A DNA stretch of 6,323 bases from Bacteroidales bacterium (GTDB taxonomy: Bacteria > Bacteroidota > Bacteroidia > Bacteroidales > UBA10428). The stretch is taken from assembly GCA_003508755.1 (NCBI GenBank), contig DNTK01000025.1, positions 1 through 6,323 on the forward strand. The letters run 5' to 3'. A program made the position numbers and the translations under genes. Below, one piece after another: positions 1 to 5,973 of the stretch (within the stretch, counting starts at the first letter, position 1; each line of letters opens with the position of its first letter). The notes beneath the pieces were generated by a model that was not told the DNA's origin, did not search any database, and saw only the letters and a program-made list of their open reading frames with translations.

Positions 1-96
1 TCCAGAGCTACTTCAATTCTGTTAAGCTGATTTCATGAGTCAATCAAACCTGCTCCACGTGCAATGGGTTTAAATCGTTTTCAAGAAAAATTAAAA
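1..96. other. Left-edge stretch, no gene recognised
   Basis: Downstream of the export gene all three minus-strand frames are closed by stops (TGA or TAG) within these 96 bases, and no terminator hairpin is visible. The next gene of the locus, perhaps a chain-length determinant, would start outside the window. Confidence 0.5.
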
Positions 97-651
97 TCAA
101 GGAACGACGATCACGTCCCCACGTTGCAGCACGATATCCTGCTCCAGGTTGTTGCCTTTGAGCATTTCCTTGTAGTCAAAACCTATTTTTTGAGTCTTAT
201 CTCCTTGATAGCGAAGAATATGGATATCACGCTCAGCGGCAAATGGCGTCAACCCTTTGGCCTGGGCAAGGACCTGCATAACACGAGCTTCCAACGTGAT
301 TGGAAACTCACCGGGATTCTTAACCTGACCGATGACATAAACCTTGAGGCTGTTGATTTTTTTTAAGATCACCGCGACCGATGCATCCGGTATGTATTCC
401 GCCAATTTTTTCTTGATTACCTCTCGAATCTCGGGCACTGACATGCTCGCCACGTTTACATCACCAATTAAAGGAAAAGACAAAATGCCGTCTGGCGGAA
501 CGATCAACTCACGGCTGAGGGCTTCATCCCTCCATACAGAAATTTCCAGCACATCTCCTGGGCCGACATGGTAGGATTCCGCTTGAATGGAAGAACTGAA
601 GGCCAAAAGCAGCATAACTATTAAAAAAAACAACGAATGTTTCTTCAGCAT
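97..651 (-). CDS. Short Wza-like polysaccharide export protein (Poly_export + SLBB), PEP-CTERM/exosortase-locus type
   Basis: 184-residue periplasmic or outer-membrane-associated protein expected to take part in moving exopolysaccharide across the envelope. Residues 1-24 form a signal peptide: KK near the N-terminus, a hydrophobic core, then SIQA before a predicted cut ahead of E25. Residues 26-98 are a Poly_export domain opening with YHVGPGDVLEISVW, and about 102-160 an SLBB-type domain with VYVIGQVKNPGEF. The protein ends GDVIVVP. The start at 651 is chosen because AGGGAGG lies just upstream; an ATG at 675 in the same frame would add eight residues that include this ribosome-binding site. 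It is about half the length of E. coli Wza (roughly 380 residues) and has no lipobox cysteine or C-terminal amphipathic helix. That matches the short export proteins of exosortase/PEP-CTERM loci (TIGR03027-like, from memory). It lies 79 bp after the WecA-like gene and is probably co-transcribed with it. The family is secure; the PEP-CTERM assignment is inference. Confidence 0.9.
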   Translation of the reverse strand: MLKKHSLFFLIVMLLLAFSSSIQAESYHVGPGDVLEISVWRDEALSRELIVPPDGILSFPLIGDVNVASMSVPEIREVIKKKLAEYIPDASVAVILKKINSLKVYVIGQVKNPGEFPITLEARVMQVLAQAKGLTPFAAERDIHILRYQGDKTQKIGFDYKEMLKGNNLEQDIVLQRGDVIVVP

Positions 652-730
652 GGACCCTCCCTGTAGACTGCTCATCTATAATCTTTAAAGCGTCGGACCA
701 ACCTGCGCCAGACGCGGATCGTCGTTTTGA

Positions 731-2368
731 TCAGAAAATCGATATCATACCCTTTACACTCAAAATGAGAACTATGGCAGAAATCGACAAATTAATTGAT
801 TTTCTTCGCGATTCGCCAACTAAAACCTCAAAACTGTAATACAAAATAACTGTTTTTACTGCAACGAGGCCCAATAGATAACCTTTTAAAGCGACATCAG
901 GCAAATTTGAGATCAAGATAATTACAAAAATCACCAAGAAGTCCAGCGTGGAACTCTTGAACCCATTGGATCTCCTCGTGAGCTTCATCGTCAGAAAAAC
1001 GGATACCAAAAGCAGCAAATATAAAAAATTATAGATCGTGATGAAAATGACGCCAATGGATGAATAAAGACTTTGGTCACAATTAAAAATCAAAAACGGG
1101 GTGAACAGATAAAGCGCAATTTTCGACACTCTATTCAGAATTTTTTTATCAAGGAGCCACGCCAATAGCAATAAAATAAGAAAACTGCCGGAAAGGATGG
1201 AAAAATAGGTATCGCGAGGTGTTGGAAACATTGCATTGAATAAAAGCAATAAAGGTACACCCAACTTAACAATCCCGAAAGAAAACTTTATGATCTGGCC
1301 ACGATCCTTGAATGGGTCAAACCAGGCTTTCGTCGCATTCAAGAATCCATCATGGTTGATATGATGTCCGGATTTATGGAAAATATGAAAAACGCCCAAA
1401 ACAGTACATGCAAAAAGAAGATAGGCGAGAAGCACAATCCAATCATTTGTCCCGTGGTAACCAACTGCAAATAAAACAAGAAGTGATTGCGTAAAATAAA
1501 TGATCAATACCGCTTCGGTGTGATAAAAACCGATTGCCATCAATTGATGGTGAAAATGGTTTCTGTCTGCGGAAAAGGGAGAGCGCCCGGCCGCCAGGCG
1601 TTTGATCATGACCGTCAATGTATCCAATATGGGGATGCCAAGAATGATCAACGGCAAAAATACGCTGATGGCTGCGGACAGCTGGGACAATTTTACTAAA
1701 AGCACCACCGCGACAAAACCGAGAAACTGACTGCCCGCATCACCCATGAAGAGCTGGGCGGGATAGCTGTTGAACCTTAAAAAACCAAGCACACTCCCAC
1801 CAACGGCAATGGCTATCACCACCGTTACCCAGTCTTTTTCTAACACACCTAAGTACCCGATACACAGGAATATCAGGAGCGCCATGCCGCCTGCCAACCC
1901 GTCAAGGCCATCGGAAAGATTGGTTGCATTGGTGACGCCGACGATGACAAATATGGTCAGCGGAATTGCCACCCAATCCGGAAGAATGGTTCCGGGTGCC
2001 AAAAAACCGCCTAAATCACTGATTTTTATTCCACCGACCAACGTGATGACCAGGGCGGCCATCGCCTGGCCCAATAGTTTAAGATTGGGTCTCAGGTTTT
2101 TTACGTCATCGGCCACACCGAAGAAAACAATGATCAATGCTCCAATCAAAAGCCCTCTGACAAAAGGTGTTTGTGGCGCCCACAGCATGATCGGGACGAA
2201 TGCGCCCACCGTCATTGCCATCCCCCCGCATCTTGGCATCACCTGTTCGTGAACTTTGCGGTGATTTGGCTTGTCCATGGCTTGGAGTTTGACAGCCAAT
2301 TCACGGCTATACGGCATAATGGCAATGGTGATAATGATGGATATCAGCAGGGTGGTTAAAAACAGCAT
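731..2368 (-). CDS. WecA/MraY-family undecaprenyl-phosphate sugar-1-phosphate transferase with C-terminal membrane extension
   Basis: 545-residue polytopic inner-membrane enzyme expected to transfer a sugar-1-phosphate, probably GlcNAc-1-P from UDP-GlcNAc, to undecaprenyl phosphate, starting lipid-linked glycan synthesis. Visible family motifs are ADDVKN (Asp87, Asp88; Mg2+ site), NATNLSDGLDGLAGG (147-161), LFMGDAGS (206-213; Asp210) and the cytoplasmic DRNHFHH loop (268-274). The N-terminus LFLTTLLISIIITI, followed by DKPNHRKVH, is where the family normally begins. I therefore chose the ATG at 2368 over an in-frame GTG at 2464 that lies inside a repeat. No strong Shine-Dalgarno is visible before 2368, so the start is good but not certain. 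Usual members are about 350 residues. Here residues 350-545 add roughly six or seven more membrane segments with no motif I recognise, in DNA richer in A+T. A sigma-54 promoter match lies about 230 bp upstream. The exact sugar substrate cannot be read from sequence. Confidence 0.93.
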   Translation of the reverse strand: MLFLTTLLISIIITIAIMPYSRELAVKLQAMDKPNHRKVHEQVMPRCGGMAMTVGAFVPIMLWAPQTPFVRGLLIGALIIVFFGVADDVKNLRPNLKLLGQAMAALVITLVGGIKISDLGGFLAPGTILPDWVAIPLTIFVIVGVTNATNLSDGLDGLAGGMALLIFLCIGYLGVLEKDWVTVVIAIAVGGSVLGFLRFNSYPAQLFMGDAGSQFLGFVAVVLLVKLSQLSAAISVFLPLIILGIPILDTLTVMIKRLAAGRSPFSADRNHFHHQLMAIGFYHTEAVLIIYFTQSLLVLFAVGYHGTNDWIVLLAYLLFACTVLGVFHIFHKSGHHINHDGFLNATKAWFDPFKDRGQIIKFSFGIVKLGVPLLLLFNAMFPTPRDTYFSILSGSFLILLLLAWLLDKKILNRVSKIALYLFTPFLIFNCDQSLYSSIGVIFITIYNFLYLLLLVSVFLTMKLTRRSNGFKSSTLDFLVIFVIILISNLPDVALKGYLLGLVAVKTVILYYSFEVLVGESRRKSINLSISAIVLILSVKGMISIF

Positions 2369-2462
2369 ATGTGCATCTTTAATGTTTAAATTTTCAGGCC
2401 GGTGATAATATTTGAAAATTATCTGAAAATTGATGGTCCAGTAAAAAGTCGTAAACAGTGTC

Positions 2463-2482
2463 ACTCCCGCGACGGCGGGAGT
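2463..2482. repeat. Inner hairpin 1 of the MITE-like repeat
   Basis: Perfect 8-bp inverted repeat (ACTCCCGC and GCGGGAGT) around a GACG loop. If transcribed in the leader of the WecA-like gene it would fold strongly, but no T-run follows, so it is not a standard intrinsic terminator. Confidence 0.85.
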
Positions 2483-2505
2483 CTATAACTGTCTGAAACT
2501 TATGG

Positions 2506-2525
2506 ATCCCCGCCTGCGCGGGGAT
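2506..2525. repeat. Inner hairpin 2 of the MITE-like repeat
   Basis: Perfect 8-bp inverted repeat (ATCCCCGC and GCGGGGAT) around a CTGC loop. It is related to hairpin 1 in inverted orientation, so the element can also fold as one long cruciform. Confidence 0.85.
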
Positions 2526-2605
2526 GACAAAAAAGAGGACAATTCGACTTTTTACGATTCCATCAAAATTGCAAAAACCAGCCAAAGGCAAATCGCTTTA
2601 ATTTA

Positions 2606-2621
2606 AGCAATTTGGGTGCCA
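2606..2621 (-). promoter_or_regulatory. Predicted sigma-54 (RpoN) -24/-12 promoter for the WecA-like and export genes
   Basis: On the minus strand the sequence reads TGGCAC, five bases (CCAAA), then TTGCT. This is an exact match to the TGGCAC-N5-TTGCW consensus with the required GG-N10-GC spacing. Transcription would start near 2595, just upstream of the MITE-like repeat, giving a leader of about 227 nt before the ATG at 2368. Exosortase/PEP-CTERM exopolysaccharide loci are known to be controlled by the PrsK/PrsR two-component pair with a sigma-54-dependent regulator, which fits the short export protein downstream. The link to PrsR is inference. Confidence 0.65.
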
Positions 2622-2658
2622 CATGTAAGGGACAGCCAGCACAAAGTGGCAACGTCGC

Positions 2659-2692
2659 TGGAACCATAATAATCCCATCAACTTGGAACCAT
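2659..2692. repeat. Direct repeat of TGGAACCAT upstream of the sigma-54 site
   Basis: Two exact 9-bp copies at 2659-2667 and 2684-2692, 25 bp from start to start, lie about 40-70 bp upstream of the -24 element. They could be binding sites for an enhancer-binding protein. An imperfectly placed inverted pair, CCAGC (2636-2640) and GCTGG (2657-2661), overlaps the first copy. Function is unproven and two short copies can arise by chance. Confidence 0.35.
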
Positions 2693-2907
2693 TACAACAT
2701 GAAAACACAGTTGATTCAGATTAAAATAACCAATTGGATTGTAACTTTTTTTTCATATACATCGGAACATTTATGGCGGCAGATAACCAGAACACCTTGA
2801 AATTTACTTTGCGAAAACACGTTTTGGTGGTTTATTTTTGATATTCAATGGATTGTTCAAGCAAAACACAAATGTCGCGCAGGTTCTAACGATTATATGT
2901 GCGGGCA
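2693..2907. other. Non-coding, A+T-rich remainder of the 539-bp gap upstream of the WecA-like gene
   Basis: Between the direct repeats and the end of the glycosyltransferase gene I see no gene, no family-like peptide and no hairpin followed by a T-run. A run of eight T near 2745 follows only the loop-less palindrome CCAATTGG, so it is not a terminator. The stretch may hold distal activator sites for the sigma-54 promoter. Confidence 0.5.
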
Positions 2908-3678
2908 CTACCTTCTTCTATTTCCGGTCAGCTGATGACGGAATTGGCCGAGCTTGCGTAATGGCTTCAGCAGCAAGGTAAATGGATATGGTTCGATCTC
3001 GTTGATCGTCCATGCCAATCGGTCCTTACGGTTGGCTTTGATTCGATTGCTGAGCGATGCATTGCTGATTCCCCCCGTTCTCATCTTGACCAGCACTTTT
3101 GGAATATAGGTGCTGGTGATACGGTGCTTTAACAAGAACCGGAGCATGAGTTCGTAATCTGCCGCCGATCCCAGCGCCAGATTGAACCCACCCAATTTAT
3201 CATAAACCCGCCTGCGTACAAAAAAGGTCGGATGGGGGGGCATCCATCCCCAATAAAACCGCCGCCGATCAAATTCGGCTGATTTCCAGTACCGAAAAAC
3301 CTCTTGCGCTTCCGAATTTTTGATGTAAACCAAATCGCCATAGCAGGAATCGAGGTTATCCTCATCCAACGTCTTAACCACACTCGCTATAACATCCGGT
3401 GACGGATAAAAGTCATCTGAATTTAAAAAGCCCACAACATTTCCGCTCGCCGCCGCCAGCCCTTTGTTCATGCCATCGTAAACACCTCGATCCGGACCGT
3501 ATATCACCTTGGATTTCTTGGATTCATATGTGCCCAGAAGGTCCACAGTACCATCCGTCGAACCACCGTCCACGATGATGTGCTCGACAGGATAGGATTG
3601 GGCCTGAATGCTCGCGATGCAATCTCCGATGGTGCGTCGTCCATTCAACACACTGGTGATAATGTTAATTCGAAGCAT
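2908..3678 (-). CDS. Family 2 glycosyltransferase, WfgS-like
   Basis: 256-residue cytoplasmic GT-A glycosyltransferase, expected to add one sugar from a nucleotide-sugar donor to a lipid-linked glycan. In order: a Rossmann-like start INIITSVLNGRRTIGDCI; the nucleotide-binding stretch VDGGSTDGTVDLL (36-48); GPDRGVYDGMNKGLAAASG (61-79); the metal-binding NSDD (86-89); MPPHPTFFVRR (146-156); and the acceptor/catalytic-base region ADYELMLRF (173-181). The PDRGVYDGMNKG plus FLNSDD arrangement is typical of the WfgS/WfeV-like GT2 subgroup used in O-antigen and exopolysaccharide synthesis (family knowledge). Length is normal for the subgroup and there are no membrane segments. The start has TAGG seven to eight bases upstream. 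G+C is about 48% in a hand-counted line, like the transferase core and unlike the sulfotransferases to its right. Donor and acceptor sugars are unknown. Confidence 0.93.
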   Translation of the reverse strand: MLRINIITSVLNGRRTIGDCIASIQAQSYPVEHIIVDGGSTDGTVDLLGTYESKKSKVIYGPDRGVYDGMNKGLAAASGNVVGFLNSDDFYPSPDVIASVVKTLDEDNLDSCYGDLVYIKNSEAQEVFRYWKSAEFDRRRFYWGWMPPHPTFFVRRRVYDKLGGFNLALGSAADYELMLRFLLKHRITSTYIPKVLVKMRTGGISNASLSNRIKANRKDRLAWTINEIEPYPFTLLLKPLRKLGQFRHQLTGNRRR

Positions 3679-3811
3679 AAAAAAGCCTACACTATTATCA
3701 GTAGAACCAATTTCATTGTTAATATAGATGGTTTGGCATATTTATAGATGTTAATTTATCCGGCCCCAACCGCTAAAACAGAACAAACTCGATTGACAAT
3801 CATACCTATGC

Positions 3812-4651
3812 CTAGAAATCAGTATTAAAATAGATACTGTCAAAACGCTCCATCATTTGTTGACATAATTGTTCAATATCTTCAGACAAATCGACTTTAA
3901 TTCCTTTACCAATAGAAGATGAACGAACCTGTTTAATGCATCTATCTCCAGGAAAGACTTCTCCTATCCAATTATAGATTCGTTTCATTACCACTGAAGG
4001 TCTTACCACTAAATCTTCATATTTACACAAAAATACACGACTATCGATGTCATGTTTATGTTCAAAATAAAAATTATTCCTGACAAACCAGAACAGAGCA
4101 GCTGCGTCATATGGGTCCATTTTATCATCATAACTTTTTTTTAAAATGCTATAGATATGTTGTGGAACACGCTCACATTGCCAGTCGCTTAATTTTCTAT
4201 CTAAAACACTTTTTAAATCTTTAATACCATTATTTATACCAAACTTATAGATATTCGAAAGTGACACATCTCGATAATTTCTATAAATCCATATAGCTCT
4301 TGCATTTTTAAAATAATCCAGTATAAAATCAAGGTTTTGACTTTCTACAAGAGGCTTAATCACTTTTATTGGAAAAGGTTTGGAATCTAAAATTTCCTCT
4401 ATTTCATTTAAAGGTTTAAGTCTTAGTTTATTTTTACCACAACCCGTGACTTCGGACTTCTCACTAAACACATAGGTATTGATATCTCTATGAAATATTT
4501 GTTTTAGCAACGTTGTTCCGGAACGTTGGCATCCGACAACCGAAAGGATTATTTTGGTTGAATCTTTTTTTTTATTCAATATCTCATTGTAACTTATCTT
4601 CATTTTCTTTATTACTTCAAAAAGCAATGTATCATAATTTAGTTTTTTCAT
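3812..4651 (-). CDS. Sulfotransferase family protein (PAPS-dependent), first of two
   Basis: 279-residue soluble protein expected to move a sulfuryl group from PAPS to an acceptor hydroxyl or amine. The 5'-phosphosulfate loop is VVGCQRSGTTLLKQIF (38-53). The 3'-phosphate-binding part is IWIYRNYRDVSLSNIYKFG (120-138), with Arg124/Arg127 and Ser130 as candidates for the conserved Arg/Ser pair. FLCKYEDLVVRP (207-218) is the usual Sulfotransfer_1/3-type helix-strand stretch. RSSSIGKG (243-250) resembles the C-terminal glycine-rich PAPS-binding loop. No signal peptide or membrane helix is seen, so it should act in the cytoplasm. The ribosome-binding site is weak (AAGG nine bases before ATG). Codons are strongly A/T-ended; hand-counted lines give 25-38% G+C. 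The neighbouring glycosyltransferase and a second sulfotransferase suggest that a polysaccharide is sulfated, but a protein, lipid or small-molecule acceptor is not excluded. Confidence 0.88.
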   Translation of the reverse strand: MKKLNYDTLLFEVIKKMKISYNEILNKKKDSTKIILSVVGCQRSGTTLLKQIFHRDINTYVFSEKSEVTGCGKNKLRLKPLNEIEEILDSKPFPIKVIKPLVESQNLDFILDYFKNARAIWIYRNYRDVSLSNIYKFGINNGIKDLKSVLDRKLSDWQCERVPQHIYSILKKSYDDKMDPYDAAALFWFVRNNFYFEHKHDIDSRVFLCKYEDLVVRPSVVMKRIYNWIGEVFPGDRCIKQVRSSSIGKGIKVDLSEDIEQLCQQMMERFDSIYFNTDF

Positions 4652-4838
4652 TATTCAAAACCTTAATTTACTAAAATATTATGATAATCATAAGATTCCA
4701 ATGTCGCACACAGTATGCTGTGACTATGAAAAAGTTTTCGAGAGGCTTTGACAATGCTACAACTCTTTCATTTATCAATACAACGGCATAGCTTGTTAGG
4801 CTATCCACGAGCCAAATATCGTTCAATTTAAGAAATTT
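4652..4838. other. Spacer between the two sulfotransferase genes with small dyads
   Basis: The 187-bp gap holds a 15-bp perfect palindrome (separate entry) and a short hairpin CACAG-TATG-CTGTG at 4709-4722. A further 5-bp dyad, ATAGC/GCTAT, lies near 4787-4804. No T-tract terminator and no convincing gene are visible. The gap suggests the two sulfotransferases are not translationally coupled. Confidence 0.5.
4679..4693. promoter_or_regulatory. 15-bp palindrome TTATGATAATCATAA, candidate operator (Fur-box-like)
   Basis: Perfect 7-bp arms around one central base, 28 bp before the first sulfotransferase ATG. Laid over the 19-bp Fur consensus it matches 14 of 19 positions, including the core ATGATAATCAT. 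The surrounding DNA is very A+T-rich, which raises the chance of coincidence. Confidence 0.3.
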
Positions 4839-5684
4839 TTATTCGTGGAAAAATGATTCCCACCTAGTTCCTTTAAATTCATTTTCTAAATCATCAAAGT
4901 TAAGGATGTCGTCTGATAGAGATGCTTTTGATTGTTTGAAAGTACTTGGCTTAATTTTTATTTTTTTGACTTGAAGAAAGTCTTGCACACGAGAAAATTC
5001 TTTTTCTCTGTTTGCAACCATATTTTCATATAAAATTTCAATATTTGGATGAGAAGAAAAAACATTATCGTGTTCACTCTGCCAATTCTCCATTCTATTA
5101 AAGAAATTTTTACACTCATCAGGATTTATAATCATTGCTGGTGGTTTTTTACTTTTACCAGAGACATCAACCCAATTTTCTGTTTGAAGAGCTCTTCGAT
5201 GTGAGAGAAATGTTCGTAACATATTTTGTCGCTTAAGGTGGATAATCTTTATGTCTTTATTCCTTATTAAATATTCCCATACTTTATATCTTGAATCGTT
5301 TTTTGCGTGGAAATAAAAGATTTTAAAACCTACGGAAGAAAACTTCAATGGCGGTGGTCGAAACACATGATATTTAAGAAATATTTCAGGACTCGTTTCA
5401 GCTAACTCAATTTTAATATTATTTATTAAAGGAAGTTTATTAAAAGCCCAAAAATCCCAACCGATACTGTTTCGAAAACGAAATAGTTCTCCAAATACAA
5501 AAACTCGACTATGCATGTTTAATGCAGATCTTAGATAATTTGTTCCACTTCTGGGGCCACTAAGTATTATAAATTTTGTAAATTTATCATGGCCATGGAA
5601 TATGCCTGAATCGGAACTAAGATAATAGAAATAAAGCCAAAGCGATTTAAGACCGTTACGAATATTATGGCGGTTTATTTTCAT
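4839..5684 (-). CDS. Stf0/NodH-like sulfotransferase, second of two
   Basis: 281-residue predicted cytoplasmic PAPS-dependent sulfotransferase. The P-loop-like site is FIILSGPRSGTNYLRSAL (38-55), with Arg45, Ser46, Gly47 and Thr48. The 3'-phosphate region is IIHLKRQNMLRTFLSHRRA (147-165), with Arg152 and a later Ser161. ILYENMV (217-223) follows, and the protein ends with KGTRWESFF after a DDLENEF helix, an ending typical of the Stf0/NodH (LPS or Nod-factor sulfotransferase) group. It is clearly not a duplicate of the other sulfotransferase: outside the P-loop the two share little. The start is well supported by AGGAAG seven bases upstream. G+C is very low (16 of 60 bases in one counted line), matching the other sulfotransferase, so the pair was probably acquired together. 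The IS at the right lies directly upstream of its start, so its promoter may be altered or supplied by the IS. Glycan sulfation is inferred from context. Confidence 0.85.
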   Translation of the reverse strand: MKINRHNIRNGLKSLWLYFYYLSSDSGIFHGHDKFTKFIILSGPRSGTNYLRSALNMHSRVFVFGELFRFRNSIGWDFWAFNKLPLINNIKIELAETSPEIFLKYHVFRPPPLKFSSVGFKIFYFHAKNDSRYKVWEYLIRNKDIKIIHLKRQNMLRTFLSHRRALQTENWVDVSGKSKKPPAMIINPDECKNFFNRMENWQSEHDNVFSSHPNIEILYENMVANREKEFSRVQDFLQVKKIKIKPSTFKQSKASLSDDILNFDDLENEFKGTRWESFFHE

Positions 5685-5751
5685 AACTCAACTTCCTAAA
5701 TTAACGGCCAGAGACTTAACTTTGAAGATACTACCTTGAAATGAATTATGT

Positions 5752-5776
5752 AAAGACTTGATGAGCCCAAGTCTTT
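5752..5776. repeat. Hairpin, 9-bp stem and 7-base loop, upstream of the second sulfotransferase
   Basis: AAAGACTTG and CAAGTCTTT are perfect inverted copies around ATGAGCC. No T-run follows on either strand, so this is not a standard intrinsic terminator. It could be a protein-binding dyad or part of the neighbouring IS end. It lies 68 bp before the sulfotransferase start codon. Confidence 0.5.
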
Positions 5777-5869
5777 GCTTACTGAACTCGAAATTGAGCG
5801 CAACAAAGAAATCTCCATAGTTAGATAGTGTCCATCCAGCAGCCTAACCGTTTGATATAAATAAAAATA

Positions 5870-5973
5870 GCGCATTTTGTGCTGGAATTTTCTCAGTGTT
5901 TGTAGTATAAGGTATTTCCCCAAACACCTAAAATAACTACAAAAACAAGATAGGGACCAAACACAAAATGCGC
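5870..5973 (+). promoter_or_regulatory. Inverted repeat pairing with the transposase start codon (read-through guard hairpin?)
   Basis: GCGCATTTTGTG at 5870-5881 is the exact inverse of CACAAAATGCGC at 5962-5973, and the second arm contains the transposase ATG (5968-5970). The arms are 80 bases apart; a nearby TGG (5883-5885) and CCA (5957-5959) could extend the stem. RNA entering from outside the element would hide the start codon, while RNA started inside the loop would lack the left arm. Several IS elements use this arrangement to avoid activation by external transcription. Alternatively the arms are recombinase-binding sites near the IS end. Confidence 0.45.

Larger units (their letters stand above)
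2426..2570. mobile_element. MITE-like palindromic repeat, about 145 bp
   Basis: Terminal inverted repeats at 2426-2451 and 2545-2570 match at 20 of 26 positions, including identical TTGATGG and GTAAAAAGTCG blocks. Inside are two perfect hairpins with 8-bp stems and 4-base loops: ACTCCCGC/GCGGGAGT at 2463-2482 and ATCCCCGC/GCGGGGAT at 2506-2525. The whole element is therefore a long imperfect palindrome. There is no coding capacity. The only frame, on the minus strand, gives the nonsense peptide VIPAQAGIH, a familiar by-product of such repeats in databases. I recall near-identical repeats scattered through Desulfobacterales genomes. No clear target-site duplication is visible. It sits between a predicted sigma-54 promoter and the WecA-like gene. 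Confidence 0.8.

Noticed and set aside
64..366. 100-codon plus-strand frame
   Set aside because: Antisense to the export protein gene; no family features.
690..715. GCGTC/GACGC dyad between the WecA-like and export genes
   Set aside because: Only 5-bp arms with a 16-base loop and no T-run; not a credible terminator or attenuator.
1770..2252. 160-codon plus-strand frame
   Set aside because: Antisense to the catalytic core of the WecA-like gene, rich in Pro/Thr/Ser, typical of a shadow.
2369..2464. N-terminal extension of the WecA-like protein to a GTG at 2464
   Set aside because: The extra 32 residues have no family counterpart and begin inside the repeat; the ATG at 2368 gives the normal family N-terminus.
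2394..2591. 65-codon minus-strand frame containing VIPAQAGIH
   Set aside because: It is the translation of the MITE-like palindrome, a well-known false protein; no ribosome-binding site or family support.
2612..2800. 62-codon plus-strand frame in the non-coding gap
   Set aside because: No ribosome-binding site or protein-like pattern; overlaps the sigma-54 promoter match.
4748..4776. Perfect TTGACA on the plus strand as a -35 box
   Set aside because: The -10 at proper spacing (TTTATC) is poor and transcription would run antisense into the second sulfotransferase gene.
5696..5923. 75-codon minus-strand frame left of the transposase
   Set aside because: No recognisable protein; it spans the hairpin and the left arm of the IS-associated inverted repeat.
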